Shown one piece after another: positions 42,042 through 50,452 of a stretch of DNA of 64,000 nucleotides. Numbering within the stretch: the stretch's first letter is position 1; each line of letters begins with the position of its first letter. Under the pieces are notes generated by a model. The model was not told where the DNA came from and made no database searches. It saw only the letters and a program-made list of their open reading frames with translations. The stretch comes from Variovorax sp. WDL1 (GTDB lineage: Bacteria > Pseudomonadota > Gammaproteobacteria > Burkholderiales > Burkholderiaceae_C): positions 1 to 64,000 of the forward strand of contig NZ_LMTS01000288.1 of assembly GCF_001541225.1 (NCBI RefSeq). The letters run 5' to 3'. The position numbers and the translations under genes were made by a program.

Positions 42042-42315
42042 AGTTCCTCTTCCTTCCTTGTTGCGTTCACTGCCGCCATGCGCTGGCTTCCAGAATTCTT
42101 GCACGCATCGCGTAGGTCCCCGTCCCACCACCGGCAGCCCGATCGCTCGCCTGTAGCAAAGTGTCGCGAAGTCGACGTCCATTCGACCGCGGGAGTCCTC
42201 AACGTGAAGCGCTGGGGCAACCTCAAAAACATCTCCCGCGAATCTCGCGTTCCCGCCTAGCATCGCCCGATCGCTCCCGCCCGCGAGGGGGGGTGCTTTA
42301 CCAATGCGAGGCCCC

Positions 42316-42612
42316 ATGACCCAACCCGAATCCCCTGAGATCGCTATCGTTCGCCTGGGCGAAGGCGAGGCTGCCCAGTTCGCCATCGGCGCCCTGCCCC
42401 GTGCGGGCCGGCTCCCCTTCAGCAAGGTCGAGGTGCACGCCACCCACCTGACCGTCACCGGCCAGGACGGCACCACCGAGGAACTGGGATCGGATGCCGA
42501 GCCGCTCGCCCCTGCAGTGATCGAGCAGCTCCTCTCCGACGAAGGCCTGGTCTTCGCCGAACTGGACGAGGACACCGGCGCTCCCGTGTCCACCGAGCGC
42601 ATGAAGGGTTGA
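42316..42612 (+). CDS. small acidic protein, 98 aa, ends -ERMKG
   Basis: ATG at 42316 with GAGG upstream; an earlier ATG at 42304 is possible. Acidic, beta-rich start (IAIVRLGEGEAAQFAIG) and helical end. The TGA stop overlaps the next ATG (TGATG). The tail ERMKG loosely resembles the ERPRG tails. Cytosolic; function unknown, but coupling to the transglycosylase gene is tight. Confidence 0.65.
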   Translation: MTQPESPEIAIVRLGEGEAAQFAIGALPRAGRLPFSKVEVHATHLTVTGQDGTTEELGSDAEPLAPAVIEQLLSDEGLVFAELDEDTGAPVSTERMKG

Positions 42613-44306
42613 TGCTCGTGAATGCAGGAGAACTGACGCCGGCGCCGGCCGCAGATGTCGAGGTCCGTGGCAAGAGCTCCAAGCTCTTCAAGGCCGCAGC
42701 CTTGTTCGCCTCCGGGGTCGCGGCGACGGCCGCCATGATGGGCCCGGGTGCCCACAAGATTGCGGACGTGATCGGAGACATGCAGGCGCGCGGCCACCAA
42801 GCGAAGCAGGTCGCACCCGCGGCCTTTGCGGCCACTGCCGCACAAACCAGCGCGACCACCACGGTCCACGCGGCGCCCGTCATGCACGAGACCGACCGGG
42901 TCCGCGTTGAGATCCTGAGCAGACCGGTTCCTTCGGACACGCGAGCCGCGGCCGAGATGGCCCGCGCGGTACCGCTGCCCACAGACGCGAAGGTGGAGAT
43001 GCCATCGGCCGAGCAGACCGCCGTGCTCGCCTATGGTCAGTTCGCACCGATCGCTACCCGCGTGTTCAACAACGGCACGAAGCAGAACGAGACGCACTGG
43101 ACCTTGCATCCATGGGACGTGGCGCGCCTGGCCGACCAGGCCTCGGCCGAGCTCTACAAGGAACGGCGCATCCGCGTCGAGCCACGCCTCATCGCAGGTG
43201 CCTACTACACGGAAAGCCGCGGCGTCGTGCAGGTCGGGTTCGATCGCAAAGGTGTCGAGCTGCTCAACAAGGGCAAGTCGATCGATGAAGTTTTCAGGAG
43301 CGGGGCCAAGGCCAGCTACGGCCTGTTCCAGATCGACCAGCAGCACGCCGGCGCCACCGACGTGGACCCGGTGCGCGGCGCCAAGAAGGCTGCCGAGTTC
43401 CTCTCCGAAGGCCAGGCAAACATGAAGCGCTACCCCCGCCTGGGCATGGTCGCTGTCTCCGCCACCTACAACGTCAGCAGCAACCTGCGGGAGAAGATCT
43501 TCGCGGGCGCGCCGCTCGACGAACAGGAGACCAGGTCATTCGAAGCCGTGCAGAACCATGCGGCCAACATGTCCTACGGTGCCGCGCTCTACGACGTCGC
43601 GCACCGCACGCACCAGCAGCACCTGGCGCAGGCCCAGAAGCTCGGACAGCCGATCGCCGTGGCTGCCCACGCCGCGACGCGTGCCGATCCGCTGGCGAGA
43701 GAGCGAGTCGACGCCGTGATGGCGCTGACGGGTCGCAAGTTCCAGGAGCCGGCGGCCCAGTCCAACGCACCTGTCGAACAGATGGCGCAGACCAACTCGG
43801 TCCCGACGGCGCTCGTGGCCACGGTCATTGCGCCGACACCCGCACCGGCCGTGAAGGCAGCAGCGCCAGCGCCCTCACCTGTGGCGGCCGCAGCGCGGGC
43901 ACCGACGAATACGGCGGCTCAGGCCCCGGCAGCGACCGAGGCGCCCGCGAAGGCCGCGGCGACCAAGCCGTCGTTGCGAGAGGCCATGAAAGTGGCCGCT
44001 GCCGCCCCGACCCACAGCAAGCCCGACCGAGCGGCACCGGTTCGCCGGTCCACCGAGGCGGCAGCGCCCCGAACCGTCTCCTCGACGCAGGACCTGGACC
44101 GATTCATCCTGGAAGGTGCAGCACGCGAAGCACGCGCCGCAGCGCCGGAGCGCGCGATCGTGGTCCCATCACCAGATCGCGCGCGAGCCGCCTTCAATGG
44201 CTCGGTCAACGATTGGAAGGAGAGCGCAGCGTCGGTGCTGGGCCGCGTCGCCGCCTTCCACGAGCAGCGCACGCGCGAGATGGCAGGCCAGCGCGAGGCC
44301 CCGTAG
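42612..44306 (+). CDS. lytic transglycosylase-like protein, 564 aa
   Basis: ATG at 42612 with AAGGG upstream. Hydrophobic segment at about 30-45 (LFASGVAATAAMMGPGA), probably a membrane anchor. The catalytic domain spans about 195-320: IAGAYYTESRG (catalytic Glu), ASYGLFQIDQQHAG, DPVRGAKKAAEFL, MVAVSATYN, the order of SLT-type enzymes. The last 200 residues are Ala/Pro-rich and disordered. Such enzymes open peptidoglycan for pili, conjugation or phage machines. Confidence 0.82.
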   Translation: MLVNAGELTPAPAADVEVRGKSSKLFKAAALFASGVAATAAMMGPGAHKIADVIGDMQARGHQAKQVAPAAFAATAAQTSATTTVHAAPVMHETDRVRVEILSRPVPSDTRAAAEMARAVPLPTDAKVEMPSAEQTAVLAYGQFAPIATRVFNNGTKQNETHWTLHPWDVARLADQASAELYKERRIRVEPRLIAGAYYTESRGVVQVGFDRKGVELLNKGKSIDEVFRSGAKASYGLFQIDQQHAGATDVDPVRGAKKAAEFLSEGQANMKRYPRLGMVAVSATYNVSSNLREKIFAGAPLDEQETRSFEAVQNHAANMSYGAALYDVAHRTHQQHLAQAQKLGQPIAVAAHAATRADPLARERVDAVMALTGRKFQEPAAQSNAPVEQMAQTNSVPTALVATVIAPTPAPAVKAAAPAPSPVAAAARAPTNTAAQAPAATEAPAKAAATKPSLREAMKVAAAAPTHSKPDRAAPVRRSTEAAAPRTVSSTQDLDRFILEGAAREARAAAPERAIVVPSPDRARAAFNGSVNDWKESAASVLGRVAAFHEQRTREMAGQREAP

Positions 44307-44316
44307 CGGACCCTCG

Positions 44317-44359
44317 TTGTTGCGCTCATTGTTTCGCTGCGCAACAAAGTCCGCAACAA
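44317..44359. repeat. palindromic repeat R1
   Basis: TTGTTGCGC, 13 bases, GCGCAACAA, with a further TTGTT inside the left half and a further CGCAACAA outside the right half. Four half-sites are thus arranged as two in each direction, about 12 bases apart. It lies between the convergent transglycosylase and ATPase genes. R3 is almost identical. Confidence 0.8.
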
Positions 44360-44457
44360 GACGGAGTTCGCGAACCGGCGCCGCCTGGATGAAGCGGGCC
44401 TCCGTCATCGTCGCCAAAGGCGGCATTGCCGAAGAGATCACGCCCCCGTTGGGCTCT

Positions 44458-44501
44458 TTGTTGCGTTTATTGCTGCTCCGCGCAACAAACAGCGAAACAA
44501 T
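44458..44501. repeat. palindromic repeat R2
   Basis: The more diverged copy: TTGTTGCG, then TTTATTGCTG, and CGCAACAA with a trailing GCGAAACAAT. Same length and same arrangement of half-sites as R1. Confidence 0.75.
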
Positions 44502-44522
44502 CTCCAGCGGTGTGGGCCCTCT

Positions 44523-44565
44523 TTGTTGCGCTCATTGTTTCGCTGCGCAACACAGCCCGCAACAA
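44523..44565. repeat. palindromic repeat R3
   Basis: Nearly identical to R1 over its whole length (about 40 of 44 bases): TTGTTGCGCTCATTGTTTCG on the left, GCGCAACA and CCGCAACAA on the right. It ends 20 bases before the ATPase stop codon. Confidence 0.8.
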
Positions 44566-44584
44566 TACGGCCGCCCGCCCGGAA

Positions 44585-46171
44585 CTACCCCGAGACGCGA
44601 ACCAGCTTGAACTGCGGTGCCTGCTCGCCGCGCACCGAAGTCTGAATGGCCGCCACCTTGCCGGGAACGACCGCGTTCAGCACTTCCTTGTCGATGCGCA
44701 TCTTCCGCACGGTGCCATCGAAGTAGAGCGAGTCCAGGCCCAGCAGGATCTTGGTGCCGCAGTTGGCCAGGAAGTCCTCGGAGAAGTGCGTCGGGCTTTG
44801 GCTCGCAGCGATCAGGGCCACCCCGAATTTGCGAGCCTCCTTGGCCAACCTGTCGAGAATATTGGTGTCCTTGTCGGCGAAGAATTGGTGGGCTTCGTCG
44901 ACCACGATCACGTCCCGCAGCTCGGCAGCGCCCTTCACAATTCCGCGTTCGCGCGCATGCTCGAAGATCTCGGTGAGCCGGGTCCAGACAAACATCTTCT
45001 GCTCGGTACCGGATAGCGCCGTGAGGTTGTAGCGCCACACCGGCGCTGCCTCATCGAAGGGAGGCTCGGCGCTGCGATAGATTCCGCTGGCCACGATGGT
45101 CTCAAGCCGATTCACGATCGAGCGGACGGTCTCCATTGTGTCGAACCGTATGAGCGCATCGAGTTCCTTGCCGGTGGCGATGCCGGCCACGTACTCGCTG
45201 AATGACTCGATCACGCCATCCACGCCCTGCTCGACCTCGCGACGCGCCTCTTCCACATCCTCGCCATTGCCCAGGCCGGCGCCGAACTTCCGCGCCTTCG
45301 CCTGCCATGACACAACGCGCTTGTTGTGCTCTTCCAGAAGGCGCGTCGACTTGGTTCCGCCACCGACGGTCAGGTTTCGCAGACGTGTCTTGGCGAACGC
45401 GGCCGCCTCTGCGAGCGAGGGATAGTGCTTGCCGAACCGCTTCTGCGAGTAGCGTTCAAGAGGCCCCTCGTGCCGATCTGTCCACCAGCAACGCGCTTCG
45501 CGATCGAACTGCAGCGTGAGACCGGCGGCGCGGGCGGCTTCCTTCGCGCTGTCCTTCGCCTCGAACGGGATGTCGAGGTAAATGCGGCCTTCGCCCGGCG
45601 GGAGATCGCCGTGCTCTTCGTGCCAGGTCGACGCATCGTCAGCGCGAAAGCCGTGCATTGCGTAGAGGTCCTGCAGCAGGTTTCGCAGCGAGGCCCCCTG
45701 CCGGTCGCCCATCGGCGTGCGGCTGGAGTCGTTCACCATCTCGATGAAAGCCTGGATTCGCTTTCGCACGCCACCGTAGTGCGGGTTGGACGAGATCTTC
45801 AGTGGGTTGATGCCATATGGCGTCGACTCGGAGAAGATGACGGTGGAGGAGTCGTCCAGCTCGAGGTCCCCGTGCACATCCATCAGATGCACGCGAATGT
45901 TGCGCTGGGCGCGGGTGATCTGGCGAACGATCCGGCGAAGAGTGAACGTCTTCCCGCTGCCGGACTTGCCGGCCAGAAGCATGTGCCCGTTGACGGCGTC
46001 CGCCTCGGACCAGGCCACCGGCACCTGCTGGCCGCGCTGGAGCAGTGGATCGTCGAAGCCGAAGATGATTCGCATGACCGCAGGTGATGCCGCGGCTTCC
46101 ACAGCCTGAACCGGCTGAATCACGGAAGGCCGCGGCGCGAGCGCGCCATCGGAGACCGCGGAGATCGCCAC
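44585..46171 (-). CDS. HerA/VirB4-like ATPase with inserted DUF5710-type module
   Basis: 528 residues. Walker A GKSGSGKT at 68-75, Walker B VIVVDEAHQF near 425, then AASQSPTHFSEDFL and the C-terminal strands of the HerA/FtsK superfamily. Between them, at about 195-232, RIYLDIPFEAKDSAKEA and CWWTDR match the short DUF5710 module, which usually occurs in primase- or relaxase-type plasmid proteins. HerA-type motors form hexamers that pump DNA. ATG at 46171; the HAD gene is 14 bases upstream in the same operon. Confidence 0.82.
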   Translation of the reverse strand: MAISAVSDGALAPRPSVIQPVQAVEAAASPAVMRIIFGFDDPLLQRGQQVPVAWSEADAVNGHMLLAGKSGSGKTFTLRRIVRQITRAQRNIRVHLMDVHGDLELDDSSTVIFSESTPYGINPLKISSNPHYGGVRKRIQAFIEMVNDSSRTPMGDRQGASLRNLLQDLYAMHGFRADDASTWHEEHGDLPPGEGRIYLDIPFEAKDSAKEAARAAGLTLQFDREARCWWTDRHEGPLERYSQKRFGKHYPSLAEAAAFAKTRLRNLTVGGGTKSTRLLEEHNKRVVSWQAKARKFGAGLGNGEDVEEARREVEQGVDGVIESFSEYVAGIATGKELDALIRFDTMETVRSIVNRLETIVASGIYRSAEPPFDEAAPVWRYNLTALSGTEQKMFVWTRLTEIFEHARERGIVKGAAELRDVIVVDEAHQFFADKDTNILDRLAKEARKFGVALIAASQSPTHFSEDFLANCGTKILLGLDSLYFDGTVRKMRIDKEVLNAVVPGKVAAIQTSVRGEQAPQFKLVRVSG

Positions 46172-46185
46172 TGGGAGCGCCGCCC

Positions 46186-46785
46186 TCAGAACTTCGAGGT
46201 CGGCCCGGCGCCGTGCTCGGGCGCCACACGCTCACTTCGGGCCGCATCCAGCATGGCAGCCAGTCGGCCGCGCGTTTGAGGGACCGACAAGCCCTGATTC
46301 GGGTCCGAAAGGAGAAGCCGGGCGGCCACGCCCTCGTCGCTGGCGAAGAATTCCGGCCGGTCGTCGATCACCACGATCTCGTCCAGCGTCAGTTCTGCCA
46401 AGTGGGCTTCGCGACGGGACTCATTGACCCAATCCAGCGATTGCCGAATGAACTCAGGCGCAGGGGCGCCCAGGTCCACGAAGTAGCCTGGCGGCTGGAT
46501 GACGCGATCGCTCAGCTCGCCCAGCAGATGCGCCAACGTTGCCTGGTCAAACTTCCTGCGCCAGGTCGAGTGCACGAGGATCGCCACGTCGGGCCGGTCG
46601 ACCAGCACGTCGACCAGGTGGCCCAGCCAAATGAGGCGGCCCTGGGCCTTCATCTGCACCGCAAGGAGCGGACCGCTCGTGGGGCCGCTCGCGACATGGA
46701 TCGCATCGGAGGCCCGGTGCAGAACGCCGTCGAAGTCCAGGCAGAGAATGGTTTGGCAGTAAGACTGAATCGGCGGCATGATCAT
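46186..46785 (-). CDS. HAD-type phosphatase (SAK RNA-repair-like)
   Basis: 199 residues. LCLDFDGVLH near residue 14 is HAD motif I (DxD); VLVHSTWRRKF near 71 is motif II; DEIVVIDDRPEFF near 148 is motif III/IV. The spacing fits the small HAD domain also found in RNA-repair fusions. It probably removes phosphates from nucleic-acid or small-molecule substrates. First gene of the operon with the HerA-like ATPase. Confidence 0.8.
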   Translation of the reverse strand: MIMPPIQSYCQTILCLDFDGVLHRASDAIHVASGPTSGPLLAVQMKAQGRLIWLGHLVDVLVDRPDVAILVHSTWRRKFDQATLAHLLGELSDRVIQPPGYFVDLGAPAPEFIRQSLDWVNESRREAHLAELTLDEIVVIDDRPEFFASDEGVAARLLLSDPNQGLSVPQTRGRLAAMLDAARSERVAPEHGAGPTSKF

Positions 46786-46803
46786 TTTCTATTCGTTCGC
46801 AGA

Positions 46804-46832
46804 ATTGTAGCTATACGGACGGATTATCTCGA
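46804..46832 (-). promoter_or_regulatory. possible promoter for the HAD-ATPase operon
   Basis: On the minus strand, TACAAT (46809-46804) is a good -10 box with a weak TCGAGA at the -35 position, 17 bases away. It lies 19-47 bases upstream of the HAD start at 46785. Confidence 0.4.
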
Positions 46833-46888
46833 CACACGCCCGTATCGAACAGAATGTTTCAGCGCCAGGTAGGAGGCCGGCCCGCCAC

Positions 46889-46932
46889 ATTGTTGCGCTC
46901 ATTGTTGCTCGGCGCAACAATGCTCGAAATAA
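46889..46932. repeat. palindromic repeat R4 upstream of the Fic gene
   Basis: ATTGTTGCGC and GCGCAACAAT are perfect 10-base arms 13 bases apart, with an internal ATTGTTG. It is the same element as R1-R3, about 65 bases before the start of the winged-helix Fic gene and 100 bases from the HAD start, a suitable place for an operator. Confidence 0.75.
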
Positions 46933-46998
46933 TCGCACGCAGAAGAAGTGTGTTTTCGTAGCATGTCCCTTTCACGGACGAAGGAAGGCGACCACGAA

Positions 46999-48396
46999 AT
47001 GCACATGGATCTGAAGCACATCACCGACCTGCACAAGCGGGAGCTGGCGTACCACATCGGCATGGCCGGCGCCAACGACGGCATCTCCATCGGCGAGCTG
47101 ATGGAAAAGTGCTCGACGGTTCAGGACGCGGATGTCGGGCTCGAGCGTACCGCCGTGTGGCGCCGGCTCAAGCAGTTGAGCCAGGAAGGCCTCGTGCAGC
47201 TGATCGACGCCGGCAGCCGGCGCAGCGCCTTCTACATTCCCACGGATGCTCTGCGCAGGGCCGCGCTGCACATGCATCTCTCCAGCGATTCGCAGTCGCG
47301 GCCCCATGTCGCCTACGACCGCGGCCTGCTGGACGGCTACGTCCCCAACGAGACCCGGTATCTCCGCTCCGCCGAGCTGGAAGGCCTCCAGCTGGCATGC
47401 GCGCCTGGCACCCTGGAACGCGGAGAGCGTCAGGACCGGGACATGCGCCGTTTCATGAGCGACCTCTCCTACGCTTCGAGTCGCCTGGAAGGTGTCGACT
47501 ACGGGCACCTCGCCACGAAGAGCTTTTTCGAAGAGGACACGCCCATCAGCAACATGGCGCCGGTCGACCGGAAGGTGCTCATGAATCATTTCCAGGCGGC
47601 CAAGTTCATCATCGAAGGCATCCACCAGCCGACACGCGAAGGGGACGTGGGCATCAATGAGCATGACATCCGCAGCATCCACGCGATTCTGTCGAGTGGC
47701 TTGCTCACCAACCCGATGCATCAGGGAGCGATGCGCAACACGGCGGTGAAGATCGGCTCGAGCAGCTACATCCCTCCGGTCATCCCCGACGAGATCAAGC
47801 GGCTCTTCAGCCAGGTCGTGCAGAAAGCTTCCGAGATCAAGAACCCGTACGAGCAATCCCTGTTCCTGCTGGTTCACCTGCCCTACTTGCAGCCCTTCCA
47901 CGACTGCAACAAGCGCGTCGCGCGCCTGTGCACCAACGTCCCGCTCCTGCGCAACGGCATCCTTCCGATCAGCTGGCTGGACGTCAACAAGGACGACATG
48001 GAGGTAGGCCTGGCCGCGGTCTACGAGCAACGCGATCCCCGGATCCTGGCCGAGGTGTATGTGCAGGCCTGCCATCGGTCCTTCGAGAGCTTCACGATCA
48101 CCCAGGCGGCGCGCGATCCGGACGAGATCGACCTGCGCTACGACAACCAGCTGCGCCAGGTCATTCGCGCCGTGGTGTTGGAGAATGGCGCCATCACCGC
48201 CCCGTCGAGCGTCGATCCCTCCGATACGTCAGGGTTCATCGATCGCGTCACAGAGCTCGTGGGCGCCTGCCTCGGCAACCCCTTCGTCGGGGCCGCATAC
48301 GGCCTGAGGCTGCCGGATATCGAGCGGTTCGCCGCGGCCCGAGAGGCGGACAGCGCAGTTTCGGACGAAACGCCGCGCATGGCGGAAATCACCTAA
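46999..48396 (+). CDS. winged-helix Fic-family protein with altered active site
   Basis: 465 residues; ATG at 46999 chosen because AAGGAAGG lies at 46981-46988 (an ATG at 46963 is also possible). Residues 1-80 form a winged helix (SIGELMEKCS, RTAVWRRLKQLSQEGLVQL). SSRLEG near 160 matches the class II Fic inhibitory motif (S/T-x-x-x-E-G/N). The Fic core motif, near 298, is QPFHDCNKR instead of HPFx(D/E)GN(G/K)R: the catalytic His is Gln and a Gly is Cys. AMP transfer is therefore doubtful; a DNA-binding regulator or a different transfer activity is more likely. Confidence 0.8.
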   Translation: MHMDLKHITDLHKRELAYHIGMAGANDGISIGELMEKCSTVQDADVGLERTAVWRRLKQLSQEGLVQLIDAGSRRSAFYIPTDALRRAALHMHLSSDSQSRPHVAYDRGLLDGYVPNETRYLRSAELEGLQLACAPGTLERGERQDRDMRRFMSDLSYASSRLEGVDYGHLATKSFFEEDTPISNMAPVDRKVLMNHFQAAKFIIEGIHQPTREGDVGINEHDIRSIHAILSSGLLTNPMHQGAMRNTAVKIGSSSYIPPVIPDEIKRLFSQVVQKASEIKNPYEQSLFLLVHLPYLQPFHDCNKRVARLCTNVPLLRNGILPISWLDVNKDDMEVGLAAVYEQRDPRILAEVYVQACHRSFESFTITQAARDPDEIDLRYDNQLRQVIRAVVLENGAITAPSSVDPSDTSGFIDRVTELVGACLGNPFVGAAYGLRLPDIERFAAAREADSAVSDETPRMAEIT

Positions 48397-48708
48397 TGAC
48401 CTGTGGCTGCGGAACGCCAGTGGACGACCGCTTTCCAGCAATCATGACGTCCGCTGTAAGCCCGGTTTTGGCCCATAGCCAACATAGGCTTTTCCCGAAA
48501 GCTCAGCACGGCAGCGACAGTAGTACACGTCAGATGCCAGCATCAGGTCGTTCGGAGTTCTGCTCCGCGCTCACAGCGGTCGTTGCTTTTAGCTCGATAT
48601 AGAACGAACTTCTGCCCCCCTCACGTCGAAGCTGGTAGCCTGGCACCACGCGCGCCGATCAGGTTCCGTTCTGGTTTCACCGATGTCCTGGCGAAGGGCC
48701 AAAAAAGG
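48397..48708. other. 312-base intergenic stretch
   Basis: No gene, tRNA or terminator seen. It separates the element-type genes from the metabolic cargo that follows and has no recognisable insertion sequence end or att-like repeat. Confidence 0.5.
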
Positions 48709-49353
48709 TCATTGCCTTGCGTGCGCCACAGTTGAGCGCTTAGACAGCAGGCGCGGGGCTGCCGCTCGAGATACGGGCTCACTCCGTTCTCGTGCGAGGA
48801 GGGTTTCGCTCAACATCATCATGACGCGTTCGAACGGCCCCGGGTCATTCAACGCGCGGGTGAGAACGAGGGCCCCCTGAATGCGTAACACCGCATCCTC
48901 GGCGCGGAGTTGAGCCTCCTCGACCCCAACCCCACTCTCCTCGATAACTCCCGCGAAGGCAGCGACCCATTTCTGGAAGATCCTCTGGATTCCGGGGCCC
49001 AACTCTCCCTCGTTGCACGTCAGGGCCAAGAGCGCAACAAAGCAAGTGGTGCTTCCGCCCTTGTAGTGTTCCCACAGGTGCTCAAGAACGTCACGCAAGC
49101 GTTCCTGGGGCGGCAGATCCCCGCGCAAGCGACTCAAGATCTGCTCGTCGAAGGCATATTCGGTTTGCTCGAATACCGCATGCAGCATCTCATCCTTTCC
49201 GTTCGGGAAGTGGTGATAGAGGCTTGCTCGGCCCAGGCCGGTCTGCTCAGCGATGCGGGTCAAGGTTGCACCCTCATAGCCAAATCTGCGAAAGACCTCA
49301 CGCAGGTCTCGCACCACCTCAGCTCGGCTTCGCCGTTCTCGCATCTCTTTCAT
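48709..49353 (-). CDS. TetR-family repressor
   Basis: 214 residues. Classic N-terminal TetR helix-turn-helix: EGATLTRIAEQTGLGRASLY followed by HHFPNGKDEM (residues about 26-56). The rest is the helical ligand-binding and dimer domain. ATG at 49353. It is divergent from the receptor gene, with two GAACGTTC palindromes between them, so it should repress itself and the 49465-53210 operon until a ligand (probably a substrate of that pathway) binds. Confidence 0.9.
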   Translation of the reverse strand: MKEMRERRSRAEVVRDLREVFRRFGYEGATLTRIAEQTGLGRASLYHHFPNGKDEMLHAVFEQTEYAFDEQILSRLRGDLPPQERLRDVLEHLWEHYKGGSTTCFVALLALTCNEGELGPGIQRIFQKWVAAFAGVIEESGVGVEEAQLRAEDAVLRIQGALVLTRALNDPGPFERVMMMLSETLLARERSEPVSRAAAPRLLSKRSTVAHARQ

Positions 49354-49365
49354 GCAGGGATTATG

Positions 49366-49379
49366 ACCGAACGTTCGGT
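49366..49379. promoter_or_regulatory. TetR operator, copy 1
   Basis: ACCGAACGTTCGGT, a perfect 14-base palindrome 13 bases upstream of the repressor start. Identical core to the second copy at 49401. Confidence 0.8.
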
Positions 49380-49400
49380 ACGGGTAAATCCCGGTTCGTC

Positions 49401-49412
49401 CCGAACGTTCGG
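49401..49412. promoter_or_regulatory. TetR operator, copy 2
   Basis: CCGAACGTTCGG, a perfect 12-base palindrome 34 bases from the centre of copy 1, followed by TACAGTAAATTT, which may be the -10 region for the receptor operon. Confidence 0.8.
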
Positions 49413-49464
49413 TACAGTAAATTTCCTGCACCGGCGACACCGACCGCAAATCAGGAGAAACAGC

Positions 49465-50442
49465 ATGTCCTCTCGCAGAGAATTCCTTGCCCAAACAAGC
49501 GTTGCGACCACGCTCGCAGCCTTCGCCGCACCGCTGCTCGCGCAGGGAACCAAACCGCTCCGGTTAGTCATCGGCTTCCCGGCGGGTGTCCTTACTGACA
49601 ACGTCGCCCGGCTGATCGCTGACGGGATGAAGGGCGCCTATCCGGCCGGAACGATCGTCGAAAACAAAACAGGTGCTGGAGGACGGATTGCCGCGGAGTT
49701 TGTGAAGCGAGCCGATGCAGACGGTTCCACCTTGCTGCTGACCCCGCTCTTTACGTTCACGCTTTATCCCCACGTCTACCGCAACTTGTCGTATGACCCA
49801 CTGAAGGATTTCAAGCCCGTTGCCGCAGTTGCATCTTTCGACTACGCGCTCACCGTAGGCCCGTCCGTCCCCAATAGCGTGAAGACCCTTCCCGAGTTCA
49901 TCCAGTGGTGCCGCGAAGACGAGAAGCGAAACCAGTACGGAATCCCCGCTGCAGGATCCACGCCCCAGTTCATTGGAGACCTCCTCGCTGGTGCAACTGG
50001 CGTGCCGTTTTCGGCGGTCGCGTACAAGGGGGGAGCGCCGCTGCTGCAAGACCTGATTGGCGGCCAGATCCCGGCCATCATCGATCCGCTGCCGAACGCG
50101 TTCGAGTACCACAAGGCAGGACGCTTGCGGGTGCTTACCGTGTTTTCCGAACGCCGGTCCCCGTTGTTGCCGGACATTCCCGCGATCGGTGAGTACAAGA
50201 TGGGGCAACTCGCTGCCCGCGAGTTGTTCGGCGTTTTTGTACCAGCCACAGTCTCAGACAGCCACGTGGCAACGCTTCGCACGCAGCTTGCAGCATCGGT
50301 CGACAACTCGAAGGGCGGCTTTGCCCGCATGCTGGTAAATGCGGAGTCGATGGGTACCTCCGATCTAACTGCCTTCACGCAGAAGGAGACCGAGCGCTGG
50401 AAATCGGTGGTGCTAGCGTCCGGATTCAAGGCCGTGGACTAG
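49465..50442 (+). CDS. Bug-family (TctC-like) periplasmic solute receptor
   Basis: 325 residues; ATG at 49465 after AGGAG. Signal SRREFLAQTSVATTLAAFAAPLLAQ, possibly Tat (two Arg). Family motifs: LVIGFPAG near 38, GAGGRIAAEFVKRADADG near 70, and YKGGAPLLQDLIGGQI near 190. Bug receptors bind carboxylates or similar metabolites, some for tripartite transport, many as orphan sensors; they are hugely expanded in Burkholderiales. It is the first gene of the TetR-controlled operon; no membrane partner is encoded nearby. Confidence 0.9.
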   Translation: MSSRREFLAQTSVATTLAAFAAPLLAQGTKPLRLVIGFPAGVLTDNVARLIADGMKGAYPAGTIVENKTGAGGRIAAEFVKRADADGSTLLLTPLFTFTLYPHVYRNLSYDPLKDFKPVAAVASFDYALTVGPSVPNSVKTLPEFIQWCREDEKRNQYGIPAAGSTPQFIGDLLAGATGVPFSAVAYKGGAPLLQDLIGGQIPAIIDPLPNAFEYHKAGRLRVLTVFSERRSPLLPDIPAIGEYKMGQLAARELFGVFVPATVSDSHVATLRTQLAASVDNSKGGFARMLVNAESMGTSDLTAFTQKETERWKSVVLASGFKAVD

Positions 50443-50452
50443 GACGCAATAC

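Noticed and set aside
41499-43346. Full 615-codon minus-strand frame as one gene
   Set aside because: The part above 42041 runs opposite the transglycosylase gene and an intergenic stretch and is not coding-like; only the 180-codon 3' part with a good ribosome site is kept.
44317-44565. Reading the R1-R3 palindromes as transcription terminators
   Set aside because: Stems are interrupted by a 13-base centre and lack T runs; the extra half-sites suit protein binding better.
44317-46932. Reading the repeats as a CRISPR array
   Set aside because: Only four copies, unequal spacing, one copy 2.3 kb away, no cas genes.
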